Assembly: GCF_001279775.1 (NCBI RefSeq)
Contig: NZ_LGDG01000041.1
Coordinates: forward strand, 180,500 to 244,499
Direction of reading: 5' to 3'
Source of the DNA: Streptomyces sp. MMG1533
GTDB lineage: Bacteria > Actinomycetota > Actinomycetes > Streptomycetales > Streptomycetaceae
DNA: 64,000 nt
Made by a program: the position numbers and the translations under genes. Positions within the stretch are counted from its first letter, which is position 1. The number at the start of each line of letters is the position of its first letter. Under the pieces are notes generated by a model. It did not search any database, had not been told where the DNA came from, and was given only the letters and a program-made list of their open reading frames with translations. This document shows positions 49,108 through 59,230 of the stretch, in pieces.

Positions 49108-50631
49108 CTAGGGGGCGCTGTCCAGACGTTGGCCTCGTAGCAGGAACCAGGCCGCGACCGCCGCGGCGAGCAGTACCACCGCGCCCACTCCCGCCGCCAG
49201 GGCGAGTCCGTCGACGAAGGACGTCCGGGCCGCGTCCAGGAGCGCCTCCGACGTTTGCGCGGGCAAGCCCGCCGCCACCTCCACCGCCCCGCCCAGCGAC
49301 TCGTGTGCCTCAGGCGGCGTATCCACCGGGCCCCTGAAGTCGCGGTAGACGCCTGTCACGATCGAGCCGAGTACGGCGATGCCCAGGGCGGCGCCGAGTT
49401 CGTACGCCGTTTCGGAGACGGCGGACGCGGAGCCTGCCTGTTCCTTGGGTACGGAACCCAGGATCACGTCGGCGGTCACCGTGAAGGAGAAGCCGGCTCC
49501 GATGCCGACGAAAAGCAACGCGGTTCCGAGGAGCGGGTAGCCGGTGGACTGGTCGATCACGGTGAGGGAGGCCAGCGCGAGGCCGACGGCCGCGAGGCCG
49601 ACGGAGACGACGGACCGGACCGAGAAGCGTCGGGCCACCGAGCCGGCGACCAGACCGGCCGCCACCGCGCCGACCGCGGCGGGGAGTTCGGCCAGCCCCG
49701 CCTCGAAGGGGCCCCTGTCCTGGACGAGTTGCAGGTACTGGGAGAGGAAGAAGACGAGACCGGACAGGCCGAGGATGGTCAGCAGGTCGGCCAGGACCGC
49801 TCCGCTGAAGCCCCGGTCGCGGAACAGCCGCATGTCCAACAGTGGGGTCGGCAGGGTGAGCTGGCGGCGCACGAAGCCGTACAGCGCGCCCGCACCCAGC
49901 AGGCCCGCGGTGAGCGTCTCCCAGGTGACGCCGTGGGTGGCGGCCTCCTTGACGGCGTACACGACACCGATCATGCCGACCAGCGACAGCACGACGCTGG
50001 TCATGTCCCAGGGGCCGGGACGCGGATTCCGCGACTCGGGCAGCAGCTTGATGCCGACGAGGACCAGGACCGCCATCACGGGCAGGTTGATCAGGAAGAC
50101 CGAGCCCCACCAGAAGTGTTCGAGCAGGAAACCGCCGACGATGGGCCCGACGGCCGTACCGGCGGAGGCCGTCGCACCCCAGATGCCGACGGCGAGGCTG
50201 CGTTCGCGCGGGTCGTGGAAGAGGTTGCGGATCAGGGCGAGGGTGGCCGGCATGAGGGTCGCGCCGGCGACGCCGAGCAGCGCCCGGGCGACGATCATCA
50301 ACTCGGGTGTCGTGGCATAGGCGTTGAGGACCGACATCGCGCCGAACGCGGTGGCGCCGACGAGCAGGATCCGCTTGCGGCCGATGCGGTCGCCGAGGCT
50401 GCCCATGGAGACGAGCAGACCGGCGATGACGAAGGAGTAGACGTCGCCGATCCAGAGGAGCTGGGTGCCGGTGGGCTTCAGGTCCTCGCTGATATAGGGA
50501 GTCGCGAGGCCGAGGACGGTCGCGTCCACGGCCACCAGCAGCACGGCGAGCACGAGGACGGACAGCGCGAGCCAACGGCCGGGGCGCTTCACCGCCTCGG
50601 TCGGGTTCGCCGGCTGCAGGATGCTGGTCAT
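49108..50631 (-). CDS. MFS drug/proton antiporter, DHA2 (14-helix) type
   Basis: The 507-residue exporter has 14 predicted helices. Diagnostic blocks are LLVAVDATVLGLATPYIS (motif D1), MGSLGDRIGRKRILLVGATAFG (motif A), LLGVAGATLMPATLALIRNLF and GIWGATASAGTAVGPIVGGFLL (motif C, antiporter signature). It is likely an efflux pump for cationic or hydrophobic drugs. ATG 50631 has GGAGAGAGG upstream and overlaps the TGA of the upstream TetR gene as ATGA, so repressor and pump form one operon controlled by the palindrome at 51212. Confidence 0.92.
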   Translation of the reverse strand: MTSILQPANPTEAVKRPGRWLALSVLVLAVLLVAVDATVLGLATPYISEDLKPTGTQLLWIGDVYSFVIAGLLVSMGSLGDRIGRKRILLVGATAFGAMSVLNAYATTPELMIVARALLGVAGATLMPATLALIRNLFHDPRERSLAVGIWGATASAGTAVGPIVGGFLLEHFWWGSVFLINLPVMAVLVLVGIKLLPESRNPRPGPWDMTSVVLSLVGMIGVVYAVKEAATHGVTWETLTAGLLGAGALYGFVRRQLTLPTPLLDMRLFRDRGFSGAVLADLLTILGLSGLVFFLSQYLQLVQDRGPFEAGLAELPAAVGAVAAGLVAGSVARRFSVRSVVSVGLAAVGLALASLTVIDQSTGYPLLGTALLFVGIGAGFSFTVTADVILGSVPKEQAGSASAVSETAYELGAALGIAVLGSIVTGVYRDFRGPVDTPPEAHESLGGAVEVAAGLPAQTSEALLDAARTSFVDGLALAAGVGAVVLLAAAVAAWFLLRGQRLDSAP

Positions 50632-51194
50632 GATTCCTCTCTCCGTCGTGCGGAATGCCGCAGTACGCCGCCGAGCAGCAGCTCGACGATCATGTGGTGG
50701 AAGTCCTTGGGGGCGCCCTTGCCGCTCTGCACCATCCAGGCGCCGGAGGCCAGCAGGCCGAACAGCGCTTCGGTCAGCCAGGCGGGCGTGAGGTCGATGC
50801 GGAACTCGCCGTTCAGCTGTCCGCGCCGGAACAGGGCCGAGATCCGGTCGTCGATCTGGGACCAGCCCTCGTGCAGTTCCTCGCCTTCGAACAGCTGGTT
50901 CTCGGTGTAGAGGAAGGCGAGCAGACCGGCGGCGGGTTCCACCTCGCGCACCAGGCGCCGTACGGCGTCGCTCGCGGGGCCTTCGTCCAGGCGGGCCGCG
51001 TCCAGGCCGGCCTCGCACTCCGCGATACCGAGCGCCTCCAGCGCCCGGACGAGCGCGTCACGCCCGGCGAACTGGCGGTGCAGCGTGGCCCGGCTGATCC
51101 CGGCCGCCTTGGCGACCTCGTCCATGGTCGCGGTGGATTTGCGGGTCAGCAGGGCTGCGGCACTGCGCAGTACGTGATCACGATCGACGGCCAT
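50628..51194 (-). CDS. TetR-family repressor of the adjacent efflux pump
   Basis: The 188-residue protein has an N-terminal helix-turn-helix (MDEVAKAAGISRATLHRQFAGRDALVRALE) and a variable ligand-binding domain ending in HMIVELLLGGVLRHSARR. ATG 51194 gives MAVDRDHVLRSAA; ATG 51221 lies within the operator and is less likely. The next gene is the MFS pump, with an ATGA overlap. Three TGAGACAA half-sites surround the start, so the repressor is expected to shut its own operon unless a drug-like ligand binds. Confidence 0.88.
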   Translation of the reverse strand: MAVDRDHVLRSAAALLTRKSTATMDEVAKAAGISRATLHRQFAGRDALVRALEALGIAECEAGLDAARLDEGPASDAVRRLVREVEPAAGLLAFLYTENQLFEGEELHEGWSQIDDRISALFRRGQLNGEFRIDLTPAWLTEALFGLLASGAWMVQSGKGAPKDFHHMIVELLLGGVLRHSARRREES

Positions 51195-51233
51195 GAGACA
51201 ACGATAGCCCATGTGAGACAACTTTGTCTCACA
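51194..51233. promoter_or_regulatory. TetR-type operator
   Basis: Two perfect 10-bp arms TGTGAGACAA (51212-51221) and TTGTCTCACA (51224-51233) have a CT centre; a third half-site TGAGACAA (51194-51201) overlaps the repressor start codon. Palindromes of this kind are typical of TetR autoregulation. Confidence 0.8.
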
Positions 51234-51282
51234 ATGGGCATGAGCGTCTCACCCTCAGGCTGGGTCCGTCGTCAGAACTTTC

Positions 51283-52254
51283 TCAGTGCCAGGGCAGCTG
51301 CCCGCGCTTCTCCCAGTACGTGAGCGGCTCCTCGGCCAGTCCGGCCAGCCGGGTCAGCTGATCCTCGTCCAGGTCCACGACCGCCGCGTGCAGGTTGGAG
51401 GCGAGATGATTGACGGTGGCGGCACCGGAGAGGACGACGCCGGCCCAGGGCTGGCGGAGGACGAGTGCGAGGGCGACCGCGTCGCAGCCGAGAGACGTTT
51501 CTTCGGCTACGGCCTTCAGGGCGTCCGGCGCGTGCGGGGCCGCGAGGCGCCCGTTGGCCATGCCCTCCTTGACGATCACCGTGAGTCCGGCTTCGTGCGC
51601 CTCGGCGAGCGCGGGGGCGGCCGAGGTCTCCAGGGCGTTGTACGTCGACTGGACGGTACGGAAGAGGGACTCGCCGTCGACCGTCACCGCGAGCGCGGCC
51701 CGGATCGCGTCGGCCTGGGCGGGGCCGCTCGTGGAGAAGCCGACGGTGAGGCCCTGCGCGGCGGCCTCCGCCAGCTTCGCGTGGAGTTCCTTGTCGGTGA
51801 GCGCCGGGCTGTCCGGGGTCACCGAGTGGATCTGGTAGAGGTCGAGCCTCTCGCCGAGCAGTCCGTCGCTCTCGGCGCGCTGCCGTTCGTACGTGGCGAG
51901 CGTATGGTCCTTGACCTCGTGCTTCTCGGCGTCGGTGCTCCAGGCCGCGGTGTAGGTGTAGCCCCACTTGCTGCCGACGACGATGTCTTCGATGTCGGGG
52001 CGGGCGTTGAGCCAGTCGGCGAGGAACTCCTCGGAGCGGCCGTAGGAGCGCGCCACGTCGAAGTAGCGGACGCCCTGCGCGTAGGCGGCGTCGAGGAGTT
52101 CGTGGGTGCGGGCGCGCAGGGCGTCGACACTGCGCACGGGCGGGAGGTCCTGGTCCCGGCCGAGGTTGATGTACCCGGGGCGGCCGACCGCGGCCAGACC
52201 CAGACCGATGTGGCAGGTGGGGGTCGTGGCTGAGGCGAGGCGGGCGAAGGGCAT
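51283..52254 (-). CDS. Aldo/keto reductase
   Basis: The 323-residue NADPH-dependent oxidoreductase has IGLGLAAVGRPGYINLG, LDAAYAQGVRYFDVARSYGRSEEFLADW (catalytic Asp and Tyr), VGSKWGYTYTAAWS (Lys), LDLYQIHSVTPD (His) and KEGMANGRLAAP, the AKR active-site set. Substrate is unknown. ATG 52254 is chosen because GGAG lies seven bases upstream (MPFARLAS); ATG 52290 and ATG 52296 are alternatives. It is separated from argH by a strong palindrome and lies in the same direction. Confidence 0.9.
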   Translation of the reverse strand: MPFARLASATTPTCHIGLGLAAVGRPGYINLGRDQDLPPVRSVDALRARTHELLDAAYAQGVRYFDVARSYGRSEEFLADWLNARPDIEDIVVGSKWGYTYTAAWSTDAEKHEVKDHTLATYERQRAESDGLLGERLDLYQIHSVTPDSPALTDKELHAKLAEAAAQGLTVGFSTSGPAQADAIRAALAVTVDGESLFRTVQSTYNALETSAAPALAEAHEAGLTVIVKEGMANGRLAAPHAPDALKAVAEETSLGCDAVALALVLRQPWAGVVLSGAATVNHLASNLHAAVVDLDEDQLTRLAGLAEEPLTYWEKRGQLPWH

Positions 52255-52345
52255 CGCGGGCTCCGTTCGGGTCGGCTCCTTGCGGGTCATGACCAACGTA
52301 ACCGCGATGCCCCCGCTTCACGCGTGCGTGTGCGCCTCATGAGCC

Positions 52346-52387
52346 GCACGCGCGCGTGGACCCGGAAAAAACTCCACGCGCGCGTGC
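52346..52387. terminator. Terminator after argH
   Basis: A 15-bp perfect stem (GCACGCGCGCGTGGA 52346-52360 with 52373-52387) has a 12-base loop. It lies 5 bp beyond the argH stop. Confidence 0.75.
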
Positions 52388-52391
52388 CCTG

Positions 52392-53837
<1,446 letters not shown>

Positions 53838-53856
53838 TCAAGGCTGTGGATGTGCC

Positions 53857-53891
53857 GCCGCCTCCCCACCGGGTACGGACGGGGAGGCGGC
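53857..53891. terminator. Hairpin between argG and argH
   Basis: An 11-bp perfect stem GCCGCCTCCCC/GGGGAGGCGGC (53857-53867 with 53881-53891) with a 13-base loop. It could terminate argG or reduce expression of argH. Confidence 0.65.
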
Positions 53892-53925
53892 ATTCACGCT
53901 ATCGGTTACGCGAGGTCCCGTCGGG

Positions 53926-55122
53926 CTACGCCCGCAGTTGACGCTGCGCCGCGATCTTCGACGACAGGCTGTAGATGTCGATGAAGCCCTTGGCCGCGGC
54001 CTGGTCGAAGGTGTCGCCCGTGTCGTACGTCGCCAGGTTGAAGTCGTACAGCGACGACTCGGAGCGCCGGCCGGTGACGACCGCGCGGCCGCCGTGCAGG
54101 GTCATCCGGATGTCGCCGGTGACGTGCTGGTTGGCCTCGTTGACGAAGCCGTCCAGGGCCCGCTTGAGCGGGGAGAACCACTGGCCGTCGTAGACCAGTT
54201 CGCCCCAGCGCTGCTCGACCTGCCGCTTGTAGCGGGCGAGTTCACGCTCGACGGTGACGTTCTCCAGCTCCTGGTGGGCGGTGATCAGGGCGATCGCGCC
54301 CGGAGCCTCGTACACCTCACGGGACTTGATGCCCACGAGCCGGTCCTCGACCATGTCGATCCGGCCGATGCCCTGGGCGCCGGCGCGCTCGTTGAGCTGC
54401 TGGATGGCCTGCAGGACGGAGACGGGCCTGCCGTCGACGGCGACCGGGACACCCTCCTTGAAGGTGATGACCACCTCGTCGGCGTCACGGGGCTCGGCCG
54501 GGTTCGAGGTGTACTCGTAGATGTCCTCGATCGGGCTGTTCCAGATGTCCTCCAGGAAGCCCGTCTCGACGGCACGTCCGAAGACGTTCTGGTCGATGGA
54601 GTACGGGGACTTCTTGGTGGTCGCGATCGGGAGGTTCTTCTCCTCGCAGAACGCGATGGCCTTGTCACGGGTCATCGCGTAGTCGCGGACCGGGGCGATG
54701 CACTTCAGGTCGGGGGCGAGGGCGACGATGCCGGCCTCGAAGCGGACCTGGTCGTTGCCCTTGCCGGTGCAGCCGTGGGCGACGGTGGTGGCGCCGTGCT
54801 TCGCGGCGGCGGCGACGAGGTGCTTGACGATCGTCGGCCGGGACAGCGCGGAGACCAGCGGGTAGCGGTCCATGTAGAGGGCGTTGGCCTTGATCGCCGG
54901 GAGGCAGTACTCCTCGGCGAACTCGTCCTTGGCGTCCGCGACCTCGGCCTCGACCGCGCCGCACGCGAGGGCGCGCTTGCGGATGACGTCCAGGTCCTCG
55001 CCGCCCTGACCGACATCGACCGCGACGGCGATGACCTCGGCGCCCGTCTCCTCGGCGATCCAGCCGATGGCGACGGAGGTGTCCAGACCGCCCGAGTAGG
55101 CGAGTACGACGCGCTCGGTCAC
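53926..55122 (-). CDS. argG: Argininosuccinate synthase
   Basis: The 398-residue ATP-dependent ligase has the PP-loop [46 protein letters not shown] and [19 protein letters not shown]. It couples citrulline and aspartate to argininosuccinate. The start is GTG 55122, with GAGGAG upstream; a longer frame from 55176 would run through the ARG boxes and is rejected. Length is normal. In front of it lie two ARG-box-like sites, so ArgR-arginine control is expected. Confidence 0.97.
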   Translation of the reverse strand: MTERVVLAYSGGLDTSVAIGWIAEETGAEVIAVAVDVGQGGEDLDVIRKRALACGAVEAEVADAKDEFAEEYCLPAIKANALYMDRYPLVSALSRPTIVKHLVAAAAKHGATTVAHGCTGKGNDQVRFEAGIVALAPDLKCIAPVRDYAMTRDKAIAFCEEKNLPIATTKKSPYSIDQNVFGRAVETGFLEDIWNSPIEDIYEYTSNPAEPRDADEVVITFKEGVPVAVDGRPVSVLQAIQQLNERAGAQGIGRIDMVEDRLVGIKSREVYEAPGAIALITAHQELENVTVERELARYKRQVEQRWGELVYDGQWFSPLKRALDGFVNEANQHVTGDIRMTLHGGRAVVTGRRSESSLYDFNLATYDTGDTFDQAAAKGFIDIYSLSSKIAAQRQLRA

Positions 55123-55149
55123 GGGTTTCTCCTCACAGTGCTTCGCTGA

Positions 55150-55185
55150 CATGCATGAGTATGCAGGACTCTGCATGATTCGTCA
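55150..55185. promoter_or_regulatory. Double ARG box upstream of argG
   Basis: CATGCATGAGTATGCAG (55150-55166) matches the ARG box pattern with TGCAT and ATGCA half-sites, and a second weaker site TCTGCATGATTCGTCA (55170-55185) follows at the standard spacing. ArgR-arginine binding here should repress argG. Confidence 0.7.
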
Positions 55186-55363
55186 ATCTCGGCGGGGTCG
55201 ACCACGGACCTCCGGCCGGGGTAGACCGCGAACCCCCCGGGCAGGGTCGGCCAAGAATTTGACGAGCCTTTGAACACGCGAAACCGCTTTCCCGTACCTC
55301 TCGCCGAACGCAGGCGCCGCGTTTGTCAACACTGAGACCACCTGACCCGAGTGAGGCATCCGC

Positions 55364-56235
55364 ATGTCCAGGGCTCTTCCGAAGTACAACAAGCGTCGCG
55401 TCGCGTTGATCGGCGGCGCCGCCGCGGTGGTCATGACCGGCGCCGTCATCGCCGGTTCCGCGCTCGCCGGGGAGTCGGCGGGGTCGAACAGCGGCAGCAC
55501 CAACGCCCGGACGCTGGCCGGCCCCGGCACCATCAGCTGCCCGGACGTCGCGTCCCAGCTGCCGGACATCCCGGCCTCCGCGCAGGCCGAGGTCGACCGC
55601 AACCTGACCCTGCTCCAGACCCAGATCGACGAGGCCAACAAGCGGCTCGTCGACACCGTCGGCCAGGGCGGAGCCAACTTCGTCCAGAACGCCATCCTCG
55701 GCCCCCTGGAGGACAAGCGGATCGCCACCGTCAACCGCATCGCCACCGCGATCGGCCGCACCGCCGAGAAGCCGCAGGGCCTCGACGCGCTCGCGCCGTG
55801 CACGCTCAACGCGGACGGCGCCGCCGAGACCGGCGAGGAGGCGGGAGCGGGCGAGGAGGCGGCCGGGGGCGACGAGGCCGAGGCCACGCCGAGCGCGACC
55901 GCCTCCGAGGAGGCCGGCGAGGACACCGGCGAGGCGGGCGACACGGGCGACGCCGGCGCGGTGGGCACCATCAGCTGCCCCGACGTCGAGTCGCAGCTGC
56001 CCGCGATCCCGGCCTCCGCGCAGGCCGAGGTCGACCGCAACCTGACCCTGCTCCAGACCCAGATCGACGAGGCCAACAAGCGGCTCGTCGACACCGTCGG
56101 CCAGAGAACGCCATCCTCGGCCCGCTGGCCGACAAGCGCGCGTCGACCATCGACCGCATCGCCATCTCCATCGGCCGCACCGCCGAGAAGCCCGAGGGTC
56201 TGAACTCCCTGGCCGCCTGCACGGTCACCGAGTGA
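55364..56235 (+). pseudogene. Secreted protein with duplicated domain, frameshifted in the second copy
   Basis: The gene starts at ATG 55364 with GAGG at the right spacing and encodes a signal peptide (RRVALIGGAAAVVMTGAVIAG, cleavage near SALA). A first domain follows (GTISCPDVASQLPDIPASAQ, LVDTVGQGGANFVQNAIL, two Cys), then an acidic linker of about 50 residues rich in Glu/Ala/Thr, and a second nearly identical domain (GTISCPDVESQLPAIPASAQ). In the second copy about 19 nt are missing after LVDTVGQ at about 56104. The reading frame shifts; the conserved ending (ENAILGPLADKRASTIDR, then SLAACTVTE) continues in the other frame and stops at 56235. Read literally, frame 1 ends at 56203 with a spurious Arg/Ser/Pro tail. 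Function unknown. Confidence 0.75.
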
Positions 56236-56418
56236 CGTGACAGGCGCTGTGGCCGCCCCGTGCGAGCGTCGGCCGGGGCGGCCACGGACGTCTCTGACGT
56301 CTCTGATATCCAAATGTCTCGGATACCTCACATGTCTCGGATGTCTCGGATGTCCAGGCGGAAGTGGATCTCGGAATTCCTTAGACAGGCAAAAGACTTA
56401 CACGCATAATCTTTAGGT

Positions 56419-57003
56419 ATGGGAAAGACCTATGAGCGCATAGACGGCCGGCTCCGCACGTTCATCGAGGAGCAACCCCTTTTCTTCACCGCCTCGGCCC
56501 CCCTCTCCGGGGACGGCACGGTGAACCTCTCCCCCAAGGGCCTCAAGGGCTCCTTCGTGATCCTCGACGAACTCACCGTCGCCTACCTCGACTTCGCCGG
56601 ATCCACCGCGGAGACGATCGCGCACCTGCGCGAGAACGGCCGGATCACCCTGATGTGGTGCGCCTTCCAGGGTCCGCCGAACATCGTTCGCGTCCACGGG
56701 CGCGGCGAGCCGGTCTTCCGCGACGACCCGCGCTTCAAGGAACTGCTCGGACACTTCCCGGACATCGACCCGACCCCGCACGGGCTGCGCGCGATCATCG
56801 TCGTACGGGCCGAACTCATCCGGGACTCCTGCGGCTACGCGGTGCCGTACATGTCGTACGACGCGGACCGCGAGCTGCACGGCAAGCGTTTCGCACGCGA
56901 GGACGACGACTCGCTCAGCAAGTACTTCGCCAAGAAGGACCACATCGCCACGAGCATGGACGGGCTCCCCGGGCTGCCGTTGCCCCTGCGCCCGATTCAG
57001 TAG
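56419..57003 (+). CDS. Pyridoxamine 5'-phosphate oxidase-family flavin-binding protein
   Basis: The 194-residue split-barrel protein has IEEQPLFFTASAPLSGDGTVNLSPKG near its N-terminus, LDFAGSTAETIAHLRENGRITLMWCAFQGPP and VRVHGRGEPVFRDDPRF, which are the FMN- or F420-binding pattern of this family, probably an oxidoreductase or flavin-dependent detoxifying protein. ATG 56419 has only AGG T upstream, so a leaderless or weakly translated message is possible. It precedes the L,D-transpeptidase-like gene by 72 bp in the same direction. Confidence 0.85.
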   Translation: MGKTYERIDGRLRTFIEEQPLFFTASAPLSGDGTVNLSPKGLKGSFVILDELTVAYLDFAGSTAETIAHLRENGRITLMWCAFQGPPNIVRVHGRGEPVFRDDPRFKELLGHFPDIDPTPHGLRAIIVVRAELIRDSCGYAVPYMSYDADRELHGKRFAREDDDSLSKYFAKKDHIATSMDGLPGLPLPLRPIQ

Positions 57004-57075
57004 CCAAGGCAGGGAACCGGCCCGAACGGCCCATCCTCACTGCCGTCGCCGCCGCGGGACCGTACGGTCGGTGCC

Positions 57076-57783
57076 ATGCGCTCCGCTGTCGTCGCCGCGT
57101 TGGTGTCCGCGTCCCTCCTCGTCCTCGGTGGCCTCGGTGCCGCGCCCGGCGGCGACCCGCCGCTGCCCGCACGGATGGCCGACACCGGGGGCGGCAGCCA
57201 GCTGATCACGGCGGTGGCCGCGAGGACCGGCTCGACGTCCGGCACGGTGACGTGGTGGGAGCTGCGGGACGGCCGGTGGCGGAAGGCCGGTTCCGCGAAG
57301 GCCCGCTTCGGGGCGAACGGGCTGGTGGAGGGCTCCTCGCGGAAGCAGGGCACGAACACCACGCCGACCGGGCTGTACGACCTTCCGTACGCGTTCGGGA
57401 TCAAGGCCCCGCCGGGTGGGACGACGTACAAGTACCGGGCGGTGCGGCAGAACTCCTGGTGGTGCCAGGACAACGACTCGCGGTCCTACAACCGGTGGGT
57501 CGAGCCGCGTCCCGCGGACTGCGGGGCGGCGGAGGCCGAGCGGCTGATCTCCTACACCACGCAGTACGCGTACGCGCTCGTGGTCGGGTTCAACTACGCC
57601 GAGCCGGTGCGGGGTCGGGGCGCCGGGATTTTTCTGCATGTCGACGGGCGTGGGGCCACGGCCGGCTGTGTGTCGGTGTCGGCGGACGCCATGCGGCGGA
57701 TCCTTGCCTGGGCGGAGCCCGGGAAGGGGCCGCACATCGCGATCGGGACGGTGAGCGGCCGTACGGCGGTCACCCGGTACTGA
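57076..57783 (+). CDS. Exported L,D-transpeptidase-like protein
   Basis: The 235-residue protein has a signal peptide (VVAALVSASLLVLGGLGAA) and a YkuD-like catalytic end: GFNYAEPVRGRGAGIFLHVDG then RGATAGCVSVSADAMRRI, i.e. His and a Cys in the HxxxxxxxxGC arrangement of L,D-transpeptidases. The fold is short and has no PG-binding module, so it may be a non-classical L,D-transpeptidase or an LD-carboxypeptidase-like enzyme acting on peptidoglycan. ATG 57076 is used. Its last 14 bases overlap the end of the convergent histidine kinase gene. Confidence 0.78.
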   Translation: MRSAVVAALVSASLLVLGGLGAAPGGDPPLPARMADTGGGSQLITAVAARTGSTSGTVTWWELRDGRWRKAGSAKARFGANGLVEGSSRKQGTNTTPTGLYDLPYAFGIKAPPGGTTYKYRAVRQNSWWCQDNDSRSYNRWVEPRPADCGAAEAERLISYTTQYAYALVVGFNYAEPVRGRGAGIFLHVDGRGATAGCVSVSADAMRRILAWAEPGKGPHIAIGTVSGRTAVTRY

Positions 57784-59230
57784 GTCGCACGGTGAACGTC
57801 GTCGATCCCGGGCGGCTGTCCAGCCCTACGCTCCCGCCGTGCGCCTCCACCACCGCCGCCACGATCGACAGGCCCAGGCCCGCGCCGCCGCCGGGGGCGT
57901 CCGTTCGGCGGCGGTCGGCGCGGGTGAAGCGTTCGAAGACGGTGGGCCGGATGTCCTCGGGGACACCGGGGCCGTTGTCGTGGACCGTGAGGGTGACTGC
58001 CGTGCGGTCGGTCTCCAGCGTCACCGTCACCTTGGTGCCGACCGGCGTGTGCAGACGTGCGTTGGCCAACAGGTTGGCCAACACCTGTTGCAGCCGGTGC
58101 GCGTCGCCCGTCACCGTCACCGGGTCCTCCGGGAGTTCCAGCTCCCAGCGATCACCGGGGCCGGCGGCCCGCGCGTCCGTGACGGCGTCCAAAACCAGGC
58201 GGGTCAGGTCGACGGGGGCGCGTTCCAGGGGGCGGCCGGCGTCCAGGCGGGCCAGCAGGAGCAGGTCGTCGACCATTTCGCCCATGCGGGACGACTCGGC
58301 GGCGATGCGCTCCAGGGCGCGGGTGACCTCGGGCGGGACCGGACTCGGGTGGAGCAGGGCCAGTTCGGCGTGGCCGCGGACCGAGGCGACCGGCGTGCGC
58401 AGCTCGTGGCTGGCGTCGGCGGCGAAGCTGCGCAGGCGTTCCTCGCTGGCATGGCGTTTGGTCAGCGCGTCCTCGACGTGGCCGAGCATGAGGTTGAAGG
58501 CGCCTGCGACCCGGCCCACCTCGCTGCGCGGGTCCGCCTCGGGGGCGCGTGGCGGCAGGGCCACCTCGCCGCTGGCCAGCGGGAGCTCGCTGACCCGGGT
58601 GGCGGTGGCGGCGACCCGGCTCAGCGGGCGCAGGGACCAGCGCACCCAGAGGGCGCCCGCGACGCCGGTGACGGTGAGGGCCGCGCCGAAGACGATCCCG
58701 GCGACCAGTTCGAGGCGGTGCACGGTGGCCTCGACGGGTTCCAGGGGCAGGCCGGAGATCAGTACGTCGCCGTCGAGCCCCTTGGCCGCCATGACCCGGT
58801 AGTCGTCCAGGGAGGAGAGGTCGACGGTGTGGCCCGTGCCGTCGACGGGGAGCGCGGCGAGCCGCCTCCGGTCCTGGGCGGTCAGGGGGACGTTCCGGGT
58901 GCCGGTGGGGCGGACGACCGCCGCGTTGGTCACCGTGCCGTCGAGCAGCCGGGCGCCGAAGGTGCCGGTCGCCTGGCGGCGGGTGTCGCCGTGCTCGTCG
59001 CCGTCGTGGTCGTCGGGCAGCCGGCCGCCGTGCTCCAGGCTCGCCGGGAACCTGGTCCCGACCTCGCCCAGCTGCTCGTCGAGACGGTTGATGAGGAAGC
59101 CGTTCAGCTCGATCACGGCGGCCACGCCGACGGCGGCACAGCTGACCGCCAGCAGCACGACCAGGCCGACGGTGAGCCGGGCCCGGAGGGTGTGCGGGCG
59201 GGGCAGACGCCTCGCCCACCGCGCCCTCAC
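57770..59230 (-). CDS. Sensor histidine kinase
   Basis: The 486-residue kinase has an N-terminal membrane helix (LTVGLVVLLAVSCAAVGVAAV), a roughly 130-residue extracytoplasmic sensor region, a second membrane helix (LVAGIVFGAALTVTGVAGALW), a HAMP segment (LRPLSRVAATATRVSEL), HisKA with phospho-His in AADASHELRTPVASVRGH, and HATPase with NLLANARLH, DNGPGVPEDI and GAGLGLSIV. The sensor region is Asp/Glu/His-rich (RLPDDHDGDEHGDTRR). The start is GTG 59230, overlapping the response regulator stop as GTGA. The target region is probably the redox operon across the divergent promoter. Confidence 0.92.
   Translation of the reverse strand: MRARWARRLPRPHTLRARLTVGLVVLLAVSCAAVGVAAVIELNGFLINRLDEQLGEVGTRFPASLEHGGRLPDDHDGDEHGDTRRQATGTFGARLLDGTVTNAAVVRPTGTRNVPLTAQDRRRLAALPVDGTGHTVDLSSLDDYRVMAAKGLDGDVLISGLPLEPVEATVHRLELVAGIVFGAALTVTGVAGALWVRWSLRPLSRVAATATRVSELPLASGEVALPPRAPEADPRSEVGRVAGAFNLMLGHVEDALTKRHASEERLRSFAADASHELRTPVASVRGHAELALLHPSPVPPEVTRALERIAAESSRMGEMVDDLLLLARLDAGRPLERAPVDLTRLVLDAVTDARAAGPGDRWELELPEDPVTVTGDAHRLQQVLANLLANARLHTPVGTKVTVTLETDRTAVTLTVHDNGPGVPEDIRPTVFERFTRADRRRTDAPGGGAGLGLSIVAAVVEAHGGSVGLDSRPGSTTFTVRLSTG

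Noticed and set aside
49255..50910. Plus-strand frame of about 550 codons over the MFS and TetR genes
   Set aside because: Antisense shadow; the minus strand encodes clear MFS and TetR signatures with coupled start and stop codons.
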